Shown in pieces: positions 49,049-60,580 of a stretch of 64,000 bases of DNA. Origin of the DNA: Syncephalastrum monosporum B8922 (taxonomy: Eukaryota; Mucoromycota; Mucoromycetes; Mucorales; Syncephalastraceae); contig JNEN01000902.1 of NCBI GenBank assembly GCA_000697355.1, positions 1-64,000 of the forward strand, read 5' to 3'. A program made the translations under genes and the position numbers. Under the pieces are notes generated by a model. It searched no databases. It saw only the letters and a list, made by a program, of their open reading frames with translations, and was not told where the DNA came from. Position 1 is the first letter of the stretch. Each line of letters starts with the position of its first letter.

Positions 49049-50634
49049 ATGGACCCCACTTTTCCTGAAGACAGCGAGCCCCACCGCGAACGAGACAATT
49101 CCGATGCCTCGCTCGACCATTTGCCGCAGCCGCAGAACAGCAACAACCTCAGCTCGGCCCCATTGCGAGACAAGCTGCTCACCAATTCGTCGTACCTCGC
49201 CGCTGAAATCCCACACAAGCTGGGTCATTGGGTGTCCCATCTCTGGCAGAACCCGAATCCGCGAGACCTGGCCCCGCGCGACGAGTCGATCTGGCTGCTC
49301 GGCTGCCACTATGCAATGTCGACCCAGGTCCAGGAGCGCATGGAGCAGGCCATTATGCAGGCTCAGCAGGACTCCATGTTCGCCACTCAGACCGCCCCAG
49401 CCAGTGCCAACCTGAGCGACCCTTCTCCCGAGCCAACTGCAGGACATACAGGAAGCACACCGCTGTCGTCGTCTTCGTCTGCGTCTGTGTCTGCTTCTGC
49501 GTCTACGTCTACGTCTACGGACCCACCGGCGCTGGCGTCGCTCTCCTTATCGCAGCTGTGGCCGCCCGACTTTTATGAGGACTGGCTCACCAAGCTCTGG
49601 ATGACCTACCGACACAACTACCCGCCCATCCGACCTTCCAACTACACCACCGACATTGGCTGGGGCTGCATGCTCCGCAGTGGACAGAGTCTCCTCGCCA
49701 ATACGCTCCTCATTCATTTTCTAAAGCGAGGCAAGTTCTTCAGAAAGTAACCTTTGATTTTTTGTATCTTGGACTGATCCATCCATATGCACCTACGTGC
49801 GTGTCTGTGTGTATCTAGATTGGCGACGTCGGGGCCGAGCCGACCCCCACTGGAAAGAATACAGAAGGGTAAGCATGGAATCTCTATTTCGGGGCTGAAG
49901 AACGGACATGGGCTCAATGCATTGCATCCCAAGATACTCCAATGGTTTTTGGACGAACTCTCGCCGCGTGCACCTTTCTCGATCCACCGCATTGCTCTCC
50001 TGGGCAAGCAGCTCGGTAAAAATATCGGTGAATGGTTTGGTCCGTCTACCATCAGCCAAGTCATCTTGTAAGATAAACCAGCGATGCCCGCCTTGGGCCC
50101 CACGTAGACGCGCGCTTCTCAACTTCGTTTTTCTTCTTCCTCCCCCCTCCCGTCCTCTTTCCCCAACGCCATTGTCCCTCCGCCCTTCTATAGAGCCCTC
50201 GTCTCGGATTTTCCGTCTGCCAAGCTTGGCGTCTACGTCGCAACGGACGGTGTCGTCTATCGCGATGATGTGCGGGATATAGCGACGGGCAAGAGGCCAC
50301 GTGGTGAATTTGGCTACTGGCACCACCGGCCCGCCACGCGCACTTCAAGTGATACCCATGAGGAGAGCAGCCACGCCGAAGCAGAGGAGGCGCGTAAGCT
50401 CTATCAGAAATCGAGCCAGGCCAGCGCTCACCCTGCAGAAGGAGAAGACGGCGTCTTCCGCTCCATCCTGATCCTCGTCTCCATCCGTCTCGGCATCGAC
50501 AGTGTGCACCCAACGTACCATCCCGCTCTCAAGGCATGTTTCGAGCTACCCTGGTTTGTTGGTATTGCAGGGTAAGAGCTATACACACGGCATGGGCTGA
50601 CTACTAAGTGTATTCATGCTGTCTCTTTCTCTCT

Positions 50635-50665
<31 letters not shown>

Positions 50666-51144
50666 TATTTTTTCTTAGCGGGCGACCCAATTCATCTCTG
50701 TACTTTATCGGCCTGCAAGGAGACGACTTGATCTATCTCGACCCGCACTTTTCCCGACCCGCGCTCGAGACCAAACACATTGAGAAGTACGGCGAAGAGG
50801 ACTTTAGCTCGTACCATTGCACGATACCACGCAAGCTGCATATCTCTCAGGTCGATCCTAGCATGCTGCTTGGATTTTATTGCCGGACCCAGGCAGAATT
50901 TGATGCCTTTTGTGAAACCATTACTCAGGTATTCGACCAGCTATGCGCACCTTTGCTGCCCATCCGTCTTATTCCTCACTCTTCCTTTTTTTTTCTCGTA
51001 TAGATCGCATCACAGTACACCCCCATCTTCACCATCGAAAAGCGTGCGCCCGAATATGATGAGGACGTCCGCTCTGAGAATGACTTTGGGATCGTGAGCG
51101 ACGAGGACGAAGAAGAGCAAGACGCATTTGGGGACAGTGATTGA
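49049..51144 (+). CDS. ATG4: Atg4 cysteine protease (autophagy)
   Basis: Six exons (49049-49730, 49819-49868, 49934-50067, 50194-50571, 50679-50928, 51004-51144), 544 residues. The catalytic Cys is in [26 protein letters not shown] follows; [10 protein letters not shown] holds the Asp-His pair; [15 protein letters not shown] is also conserved. A Ser/Ala-rich linker (~residues 120-160) separates HYAMSTQVQ from the catalytic core. Atg4 trims Atg8 and later removes it from phosphatidylethanolamine. The first intron (49731-49818) is GC-AG: only the GCAAGT donor gives the [15 protein letters not shown] join. Earlier in-frame Mets exist at 48920 and 48990. The acidic C-terminus ([15 protein letters not shown]) is like other fungal Atg4. 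Confidence 0.93.
50634..50657. repeat. (CT)n run in Atg4 intron 4
   Basis: CT dinucleotide run leading into a T tract directly before the exon 5 acceptor; it acts as the polypyrimidine tract. Confidence 0.8.
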
Positions 51145-51263
51145 CGTCCATAAGCTAAAGGAGAGAAATGACAGACACAGTAGTACATATCCAAACTTGT
51201 AAAGAATCTATATTTCACACACACACATATACACCACACACACTTTGTAAGACCCGCTACGTT

Positions 51264-51967
51264 TTACAAGACACCCTTTGTGCTCGGCACATCGTTGGTG
51301 CCTGTGCTCTCAATGGCCTGCTTGATGGCGACCGCGAGCGACTTGAAGGCAGACTCGGCCCTGAGGAATCACAAGTCAGTATCGTGTGGGCCCTGTGCGG
51401 AATTGGGGACTTACTTGTGGTGATCGTTCTTGCCCTTGAGGACATCGACGTGGAGGGTGATGCCCGCAGCAGTGGCAAACGAGAACAGCACGTGGGGAAT
51501 CATCTCGCACGACAGCTCGCCGATCTTCTCGCGTCGCAGGCAGAGATCGATGTCGGCGTAAGGGCGACCCGAGATATCGACCACGGAGCGGGCCAGCGCC
51601 TCATCCAGAGGACAGAAGGCCGTGCCGAACCGGCGGATACCGCGCGGCGTGCCGAGCGCCTGTTTGAAGGCCATGCCCAGCGCGATACCCGTGTCTTCCG
51701 CCGTGTGATGATCGTCAATGTGGAGATCGCCCTTGCACTCCAGCGTCAACGACCAGCCGCCGTGCTTGGCCAGCGCATGGTACATCTACACGATGGTGAG
51801 CACACCGGCACGTTCCCGTTCGCCTTCTTTTGCTGTTGCTTTACGTGATCCAGGAAGCCAATGCCCGTGTTGATGTGGATCTGCTGGTCATGCTTCGAGT
51901 CCAGGTTGAGGTCGACCTTGATGTCGGTCTCGTTGGTCTTGCGATCAATCTTGGCTGTCCGTGCCAT
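51264..51967 (-). CDS. HIS3: Imidazoleglycerol-phosphate dehydratase
   Basis: Three exons (51967-51845, 51785-51415, 51360-51264), 196 residues. Conserved metal-binding motifs are intact: [32 protein letters not shown] and [11 protein letters not shown]; the second D-H-H-K motif (KNDHHK) spans the last intron. It catalyses the sixth step of histidine synthesis, dehydrating imidazoleglycerol phosphate. The protein is monofunctional, as in yeast, without the phosphatase domain fused in some bacteria. Convergent with ATG4, 119 bp between stops. Confidence 0.96.
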
Positions 51968-52727
51968 GCTGCTTTTCTTTTATAGGGGATTAGATATAAT
52001 TTTTGATGTAAAAAAAGATGTAGCCTATGACCGGGTTTCGAAATGCCTTGGTGTGACAGCCATCGAATTAGTCATTTCTGTCGTGTCCCTGTTGCCACTG
52101 TTGACGAACCCTTTAAATAGTATGCTCGCTCTTTCTTTCTTTCTTTCCTATATATAATATGAGAGCATATATGGACAAGAATTATAGAAGAGTACGCTTA
52201 TACGCGACATCGTATAATATAACACGTAGAATCCCGATGTATAGGATACAGCATATGCGCATAACCAACCATACGCAGAAATCTTTAGTCTCCACTACAC
52301 GAGCAATTCTCTATCTGCAGATATGTCTCCACAAAAAAAAAAAAAAAAAAAAACGTCTTGATCCGGTGCGCCTTTCAGTGCTTACGTCTCTTTCGTCTTG
52401 AATAACGCGATCATGGGTAGATCATCATGCAAACATGAGCTCCGAACAGGCTGTCAAAGAAGCGCAATGACAGTGAGCGCTTTGTCTAACATGCTATCCA
52501 TTGACAGTAGCACACCTTCGTCCCTCTTGCCCTATCCAGACATCATCATTTCATCATCACGAGGAATTGGGTTGTATTTATACATAGGTGGTAGGGAGAA
52601 TCAGAGATATATGTTATAGATGCGCATGTGTACATAGGTGCATTATGCTTACAGGAGATAGGAGAGAAGAGAGAGAGAAAAAAAAAGATGTGGATGTATG
52701 TATAGAAGAGTATGTATACTTTTTCTT
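51968..52727. other. Intergenic: HIS3 promoter side and transporter 3' side
   Basis: No gene supported. It has an A tract of about 19-20 bases near 52334-52353 and short TTTC repeats near 52130-52150. Confidence 0.55.
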
Positions 52728-54612
52728 TTAGATGCGGAACCGGAAATCAAGACGGTTGCTTCCCTTCTTGTCGGTCGTTTTCAGGTAAGTCTGCTGCTCC
52801 TCGACGGTCATCTTGTTCCACTTGCGCTCGCGGTACTTGTTGGTCAAGATGTAGCGGTATCGTTGGACGAGGAAGAGCACGATCGTCACGCAGCACAGGA
52901 TGATATTGATCGTGTTGCCATAAAAGTAGCGCGGCGCATCCCAGTTCTGATAGATGATAGCACCGGGCAAGCTGTTGATGTTGGCCGAGCCGATAATGGC
53001 ACCGAGCGCCAGCGCTCGCTTGCCGACCGGGGCCACGTTGGACGACATCCACGCAATATGCATGCCGTGCCAGCTCGGGCTGGATACCGCCACCGTCGCG
53101 CCTGCGAATAGACTCCAGCGGCCCGTGTTCAACGGCAAGGTGCGGAGGACTACAAAACCAACCAGTTTCCAGACCGTACCGAGGAGCGCGTGCAGGCCGA
53201 CATCGCCGTAGCGGTCCGAGCTCCACGCAATGAGGATCGAGAAAATCAGGTTGATGATATACGAGGGAACGGTGAGGAGGTTGGCCATCTCGGTGTCAAA
53301 ACCGCCACTGCGGATCATGCTGGGCAGATAGGTGGAGATAGGGGTATCCGGCATCATACTACATGTCCCTCGTGTTAAATCATGTAATGTACCTTTCAAC
53401 TCGCTGTTCTTTCTTTTTGCTTACCCAATAAAAGTAATCACCAAATGGGTCCAGATCTTGGTATCCAGGAGGGCCATCTTGACATCGGCCCACGTAATCT
53501 TCTTGACATGTTGCTCCGTCTTGCTCAAGTCATCACGGATCAGCCGTGTCACGGCAATGTGGACTTCTCGATCGGTGAACCAGCCCTTGCGACCTCGGAT
53601 ACCGCCAGGGGTCTTGCTAGGCGTTGCGGGCAAATAAAAGCTATAGGTAGCAAGAGAGAAAAGGAGGGGTGTCAGTAAGACATGCTGACAGCAAACTCTC
53701 GGACGACTTACAAGGCGATAAAGGCAATGATGTGCGTGAAGATACCGTCCAAAAGGAAGAGCCATTTCCAGCCTTCGAGGTTGGCTATGCCTGCCAGGCG
53801 GAACACGCCGAACGAGATAAGACCCGAGAAGGCCGATGCAAATGACTGGACGCCCCAGAACCAGGCAAGGCGAGTAGCCAGCTCGTTCGTCTTGTACCAG
53901 CTGGTCAGGTAAACCAGGCACGTGGGGATGAAGCCAGCTTCAGTCAGGGCGATGAAGATACGCACAGCCATAAATCCACCAAAATTCTATTACAGCAGTG
54001 AGTGTGAGTTAACGACGATGTTTGATCCAGACGACTGTTTGACCTACATGCGTAAGAACGTGGGCCCAGGTCACGATAGCCCAAGACGACATAAGGATCG
54101 GAATCCAGAGATGGGGCCCGACTCGCTTGGAGATAACGTTGGCAAAGAGGGTCACGATAGTGAAAATGACGGAGTAGACTTGGATACTGGTATTAACACC
54201 GTCGTTGGTAAATCCCAAGTCAATGGCCAGATCATCCGAAATAGCGTTTGCTAATAGAAATTAAAATAAAGTCAGCTATACACACAGACACATAGCAAAT
54301 GCGATTTTTTCTGTTTTTGGACTTACAGAGATTGGTACGGTCCATGTTGAGCACAAAGGAGGTCAACAGGATAAAGGACATGAGCCTCAGATCAATCTTG
54401 CGTCGCACCTTTTGCTCCTCGGCCTCTGTCCATTCCAGGTTCACATCATAGTAAGGGTTCTTGAGCGCCCGGGCTTGTTCAGGGTCGGTAGCGACAGCGG
54501 CACCGTATGTCGTGACGGTCGTCGTGGACGATCGCTCCAGGGCGTGCTTATCATCCTCCAAGGTACTCGCTGTGTCGGGTTTCTCTAGAGTCGCTTGTTT
54601 TGAAAGACTCAT
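52728..54612 (-). CDS. MFS transporter, anion:cation symporter family (Dal5/Tna1-like)
   Basis: Five exons (54612-54327, 54250-54048, 53986-53712, 53640-53425, 53358-52728), 536 residues. A hydrophilic N-terminus leads to LRLMSFILLTSFVLNMDRTN, the first helix of the ACS family. FMAVRIFIALTEAGFIPTCL matches the family's helix 4-5 signature (R-x3-G-x2-E-A-G-like). The central loop has GRKGWFTDREVHIAVTRLIR, and helices 7-12 include IPYIVGAIIGSANINSLPGA-type residues and SSNVAPVGKRALA. Fungal members import allantoate, nicotinate, biotin precursors or other organic anions at the plasma membrane; the substrate here is not decided. A TATA box lies upstream. Confidence 0.92.
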
Positions 54613-54697
54613 ATTTTTTTTCTCAGCGCTCTTCTGTGAGAGAGAGGATATGTTTATGTGTTAGAGGTGCTCAAATGATAGATGCATGCGAGCCGCC

Positions 54698-54705
54698 TTT
54701 TTATA
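54698..54705 (-). promoter_or_regulatory. TATA box of the MFS transporter gene
   Basis: TATAAAAA on the minus strand, 86-93 bases upstream of the ATG at 54612. Confidence 0.5.
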
Positions 54706-55036
54706 GGATACCTAGCCACCCAACTTTTTTTTCTTACATTGCGTATTAGAGTTAGAGATCTCACGAGCGCACGTTGAAGACAGATGTATGCATCAAACCG
54801 AGCTAGCATGGCGCCATTCTCGAGAAGCAAAACCCAAATACGCAAGAGATGTCGACATACAGGTAGGACAAAAGGCAAGTCTTTGTTCTCTAACGTTTTA
54901 ATCCCGCTCTTCTCTCGTATTTTTTTTTTTTTTTTGCTTGGTAACGTGAGGTTAATCGGCTAGAGACATAGAGAGAGAATAGACGCATTTGTACATGTCG
55001 CGTAACATCCTACTTTATCTATTAAAACCCGGTGTC

Positions 55037-55262
55037 TTTTTTTTTTTTTTTTTTTTTTTTTGTTCCCTTATTGACAATTCAAGGAACGACCCTATAGTTT
55101 TTCGTCTATGCTTGCATGCCCGCACGTTCCTCGCTTTCGGTGATTGACATTGGGTTTGATTTCCAGAAATAACGTTGGAATAGGGCATCGGCGCCTAAAC
55201 GACGCGTTGGATTTTTTTAATCTAGTACGATGAGAACGAACACGCCCAAGATCAAGAAAATG

Positions 55263-55302
<40 letters not shown>
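55037..55302. repeat. T25 ... A37 inverted homopolymer pair around ~200 bp
   Basis: A run of 25 T (55037-55061) and a run of 37 A (55266-55302) flank about 204 bp of unique sequence. It could be two unrelated slippage tracts, or the poly(A) end of a small retroposed copy. No target-site duplication is obvious. Confidence 0.6.
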
Positions 55303-55304
<2 letters not shown>

Positions 55305-55885
55305 CTGAGTCGACGTAATGATAGATTTGTGTATCGAGTCCAACGGAACTTATCAGTTGCCTATGACGCCTTTTCCTACTTCTCTATCGTCGTTTAAAAT
55401 AATTATATAATGGGCGTGAAGCGTAGCGTGATCCGGGGATGGGGGAAAAAGCCAAAGGCACAATATCCTGGAAAAATTGTGCAATCGCGAGATTGGACTT
55501 AAATCAGCCTATACATTTATGCTATTTTCCCTCTCTCTCGCCAGCGTTTTGTGTCACCCTGGTCCCCCTCTTGTCACAGCCCGGCCAATATGCTTGCTAT
55601 CGATGTTCGGCCGTTCCCCGACCCGTCGACCTATGTTTACGTGACAGTCTACACACACAAAAACGTCTTGTGTCTTTTTTAGATGTGTATGTATAGATTG
55701 AAAATTATTTTTATTCCAAATTTACAAGTAGGCGGTAGAATAACAAAAAAAAAAAAAACGGGAGAGAGAGAAAGAGAGAAAAGAAATGAAGAACAAAGCG
55801 GTGGTGATGGCGAGATGGGATAGGAGGGTGTAGTGTTTCTTTTTCTTTGGTAAAAAAAAAATGTATGTATGTGTTCTGTGTTGCT

Positions 55886-58087
55886 TTATCCGAAAAAGAA
55901 AGGCTGGCCATTCTGGCCAGGCACACCGCCTTGGTTCTGAGCAGACATGCCACCCTGCTGTGGCTGTTGCTGCTGTTGTTGTGGCTGCTGCTGCTGCTGT
56001 TGTTGTTGCTGCTGTTGCTGTTGCTGCTGTTGACGCATCTGCAGCAGTGCCATGTGGAGCGCGGCTTGCTGCTGAGGGTTCTGAGGCTGTCCTCGTCCGC
56101 GGCCACGCATTGCCAGGTTGCGCTGCATCAGCATCATCATCTGTGCCTGCTGCTGTGGCGTCAGCTGGCTCGGATTGATGCCTAGGTGCTGCTGCAGCGC
56201 TTGTCCGCCCATACCCATGGCCGCGGCTTGCTGCATCGTCATGCCCTGGTTCGGCAGCTGCTGCGCCTGTACTTGGGGTGTCCGCCCTGGATGCACCTGG
56301 CCCTGCTGAGGTACTTGCTGCTGTGGCTGTTGTTGTTGTTGTTGCTGCTGCTGCTGTTGCTGCTGCTGCTGTTGTTGTTGTTGTTGTTGTTGTTGTTGAG
56401 CATGCGCGCGTGCTGCTGCCGCGGCCGCTTGTGCTTGCTGTACCTGCGCTTGCGCGCGTGCTTGCGCTTGCGCCTGAGCAGCTTGCACTTGGGCTTGTGC
56501 CTGGGCCTGGGCTTGCGCCTGGGCTTGCGCCTGGGCAGCATTGTGCTGGGTTTGAGGTTGCTGTTGAGCGGGTATCTGGGGTTGTTGTTGCGGGGTCTGC
56601 GGCGGATGAGGTTGTTGCTGCTGTTGCTGTTGCTGCTGCTGCTGTTGCTGCAACTGCTGCTGGCGATGTTGCTGAAGGATCATGTGCTGTTGTTGCTGGA
56701 GCTGGGCCAAGTGCTGGTTGTACATATCTTGCGTGATCGATCCAGAGTTGCGCATGTTCATCAGACGCTGGCGGTTCATAATAATAAGTGCCATCTGGCT
56801 CTGGTGCTGTGGACTCAGCTGCTGAAGCAGTTGCTGAGCGGCATGGGCTACATACAAGGGTCATGAGAACAATGCCACGCTGATCATCTTTCCCTTTTAC
56901 CTTGAGGTCCTCCAATGCCGGCGGTTTGCTGCTGCTGGCCATGGACCATCTGCTGCTGCATATTGGGTACGCCCATCTGTCATGAAAATACCTTGAGCCT
57001 TTAGAACTTCCCCACACATCCCTTTCCCCCAAGTAAAACTTTACCCTCGGTTGCGGCTGTGGTTGCTGCTGCTGCTGCTGCTGCTGTTGAGGCTGTTGCT
57101 GCTGCTGCTGCTGCTGCTGGAAAGGCTGCTGTTGCTGTGGCGACTGCTGGCTGTTCATCAGGTACTGTTGATGAGCATTGATCAGCGCCTGCTGAAGATG
57201 TTGCCGCTGCAGCAGTTGGAGGTTGCCCGACTGAGCAATCTGATTGATCAACTGCTGAGCGTTTGCCAGCGGCAACGAGCCGGCCGCGACCAGCTGCGTG
57301 ATCCGCTGGAAGGACGCCTGAGGGTTCTGTAAGTTTGCACCGCCCGCACCGCCACCGCCTGCAGCAGCAGCTGCTGCTGCTGCCGCTGCCTGGACCGCCG
57401 GGCTTGCGCCTTGCGGTTGCATCGCTGGACTCTGCACGTGGCCGTTCGGCGCCATCGTCGGGCGACCCTGCATGCCGGATACCATGGTCGGCATGTTGAG
57501 CATGGCCGCTGCTGCTGCCGCGCTGTGAGGTGTGCCTGGCGGGACGTGGGTCTGCTGCGGGGTGCTGCTCGGGTGGGCCATCGCAGCGCTCGGTCGCTGT
57601 GGTAAGGCGAGCGACATGGCCTGCGGCGGGAGCGAGGTATGGATGGGCTGTTGTTGTTGAGGCTGCTGTGGTTGCTGCTGCGGCGTCAGCATCGGCGCAG
57701 GCGACTGCGTGGGTGTCATGACCGGCTTGCCCGTACCCATCGGCATGCTCATGGGAGGGCGCGACAAGGCCGCGTGCGTCGCGACCGGCGTGGCTGCCAT
57801 AGCCTGGGTCGGCGTCGCCATGTGGGATTGCGTCGGTGTCGCTGTACGCGACGAGTGCGACTGCGCCGGACTCATGGCCTGCGACTGGGCCTGCACTTGA
57901 GCTTGAGCCTGGGCGTGCAACTGCTGCAGATGAGCCTGCGTGTGCGGTAAAGACGCTTGGGGTGGCGGCTGAGACTGCACACCTGCTGCGGGACTCGTCG
58001 TGGGCTGCCCGGGTAGATGGAGCTGCGGCTGTTGCGGCTGTTGCTTTTGTGCTTGTTGTGGCTGCTGTGGCGGCTGTGATTGTGGCG

Positions 58088-58121
<34 letters not shown>

Positions 58122-60318
58122 TTGCTGTTGCACCGCGGCTGCCGCACGGGCCTGCGCTTGGGCTTGTGCCTGCATGAGGAAATTTCGTTGCTGAGCCAAC
58201 ATGGGCTTGCCCTGGTACATGACACGCGCCTGCTGGCCCTGCAGTTGCTGCTGCATGCCCGCCGCCTGCATCTGGAAGTTCACCTGTTGCTGCTGTTGAG
58301 CCGCAGCCATACGTGCCGCCACGGACGGCGAGTGCGGTACCGGATTCGCCAAGTTATTGTCGCACACCAGTTTGTTGAAGCGACCGTACATGGTCTTGAG
58401 GTGAACAACATATGTCTCCATGAGGTATTCTGGCCCTATCTTGAATCTATTCTCTTGCGTCAGCCATTGCCAATTCACGAGGAAAACCACTTACTCGATG
58501 TTGCCGCCATTATGACTGGTGTCCAGCACCGTTCCCCATCGGAAAACACCATCATATTCGTTATTATGCAGATAGAGGTTGACCACGGTATGGACAGTGT
58601 CTAGCCAGTATGTCAGACCTTGGATATCATTCCTCAATTGTGACTTACTTCCTCCTTCGGGTCTCTCGAAGCGAATGGTACGAACACACCGGCGACCATC
58701 TGGAAGCACGGGTTGATCCAAAGGGGATTTCCGCCCTACACCGAGATGATCAATTCATCTGTCCCCGAATGCCCTGTTTTCATGTCCTTCTCTTTACCTT
58801 TCCCCTTCTTGGACTCCACGGATGGTAGAGGCTCAGCACCCAGCTTCTGACGCTTTGTCCGCCAGTCATGCACAAAGGATATCTTGTTGAAACTAGGCAA
58901 ATTACAATGTGAGTCACACGTCATCATCATAGACAAGCAGAAGTTACCTTGGTTCGAACGGAAACGACCGCTTGGCGCGCTGTAAAGAAAAAAAAAAGGT
59001 CAATACACGTGCCCATATCTATCCAGTCGATCCATACCTTGTCCATGAGCGTCATAAGCTTGTTATTTTCAGCCTTCTTAGCCAGCTTCTGTTCTCTTTC
59101 GAGAGAGTTCCATTTTTGCTTCTTCTTGATCTTGCGCTGGCCTGTCGCATATTCGATCGCGTTGCTGACACGGCTGACATGGAAGGATGGGTCGAGACAC
59201 AGAGGCTCCTCGGTCGCAATCTACGTCAAGGGATCAGCCACGGCCCCTCCCATACCACGGTCACCCCAACTTTACCAATAGCTTTGACTCGACCTCGAGT
59301 GCAATCTCCTCTGTCCAGGGGTGACCCCATTCCTCCCTCAGCAGCAAAATGTCGGTCCACAGACTCTCGGCCGTGGGGTGCATCACCACGCGTTTGACCT
59401 TGACATCATTGTCTGGTAAGAGGGCGGCGTCCTGTTGCCCGGATCGCACCAACCGATGGTCGTGTATCTCGATGATAAGGCGACCTAATGGGCACGCATG
59501 GGATCAGTGAAAAACATTCGCCCAGAGGATAGGCTTACCTTCATAGTATTGACAGGCCGCTTCGTCAAACACGTCCATCAAATCAGGTGGTAGGCGTCTT
59601 TCTTTGATGGATTGCAAAAAGTCCTAACACACAAAAGAAAAGACGCGAGCGCGCCATAGACAGATCAGTTTCGGATCAACACAGGAAAACAAGAGAGATA
59701 TTGAGAAAGGAATGGGAAGAGGATGGGATATTTACCTTGAATTGACTCTTGTAGGAGAAGAAACCGTTCTGGGAAGTATGGATACGAGGTTCAGATACGC
59801 GTGCACGAGAGAATGAGAGGATCAAAATGGATTACCTCGTGTTCAAACTTGAAGTAGGTGGGATACAAGTGGAGCATCAAAGACGGTGGGTCATTCTCGT
59901 GCCGTTCAAGTAGATCTACAGCAAGAACAAAAGAAAATGTAAGAGAGGTTGAGTCATTTTCGCGACGAGTCGAGTACTTCTGTCATCACGGGTGGTAAAC
60001 TAAAGAGAATGGACAACATGAGAGTTAAATGGAGTGTCATTTCAGGGCAATAGAATGATAGTTGTATATGAAAAAAAAAGAAGTTGAGCTTACGGTGATA
60101 GGTAAATCGTCGTCATTGTCGTCATGGATGGTATCGGGTTGAGAGGGCGTTCCATTGGGACGTGAAGAAGGGGTGGTGGGGCGCGGGGTGGTGGTTGTGG
60201 TGGTTGTCCGTTTGGAAAGGTTGGAGAGGTTGGAGCCTTGTCTCGAGTGAAGTTCAGCCAAGTCAGACATGGCCGTTTGGTTCGCCTGCAGCTTGGCCAT
60301 CAACTTGGCTGAGGCCAT
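55886..60318 (-). CDS. SPT20: SAGA complex subunit Spt20, glutamine-rich
   Basis: Large multi-exon gene starting MASAKLMAKLQANQ and ending GQNGQPFFFG. The conserved SEP/Spt20 domain comes first: LLERHENDPPSLMLHLYPTY then FKFEHENGFFSYKSQFKDFL, PPDLMDVFDEAACQYYEGRL, IIEIHDHRLV, LREEWGHPWTEEIALEVESK and IATEEPLCLDPSFHVSRVSN, up to EFKIGPEYLMETYVVHLKTM. The C-terminal half (58.4-55.9 kb) is extreme low complexity: many Gln runs with Ala, Pro and Met, typical of Spt20 activation-type tails but unusually long. Spt20 scaffolds SAGA and links it to activators. A 74-nt exon at ~56978-56905 joins the two Gln-rich blocks. Divergent from CSN1 with 262 bp between ATGs. Confidence 0.9.
55940..58300 (-). 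repeat. Glutamine-codon-rich region of SPT20
   Basis: Dense CTG/TTG triplets on the plus strand (CAG/CAA on the coding strand) with many runs of 5-25 Gln, interrupted by Ala, Pro and Met-rich stretches. Several frames stay open here because of the triplet periodicity; only the Gln frame is the gene. Confidence 0.9.
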
Positions 60319-60580
60319 CGCTTATCAATTACGGGGGAGGGAGGGCAGCAAGAAAGGGAGGGACTGCGAACGATTCAAAGTGCAGGGCGTATACTTGACG
60401 AGAAAGTATAAGAGAGAAAGAGAGAGAGAGAGAGACAGAGAGAAAGCAGAAGACAAGCAGAGTAAAAGTGAGGAGAGTCGGAGGGTGACCGGACAATTTG
60501 GGCCATACGCACTCACGCACACGCATCAATGCCCGCTCGTCTCGTCTCTCTTTTTTCTACTCGCAAGAGACACACCCACA
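60319..60580. promoter_or_regulatory. Shared divergent promoter SPT20/CSN1
   Basis: 262 bp between two ATGs on opposite strands. It contains a GA-rich run (about 60413-60443) that would serve as a nucleosome-free or GAGA-like element. No clear TATA box on either side. Confidence 0.6.

Larger units (their letters stand above)
54613..55885. other. Intergenic with long T and A tracts
   Basis: About 1.3 kb. It contains T tracts at about 54920-54936 and 55037-55061 and an A tract of 37 at 55266-55302. No gene seen. The end near Spt20 is its 3' flank. Confidence 0.6.

Noticed and set aside
56186..56866. Leu-rich open frames opposite SPT20
   Set aside because: CTG/TTG triplets are the reverse complement of CAG/CAA; translation gives meaningless poly-Leu.
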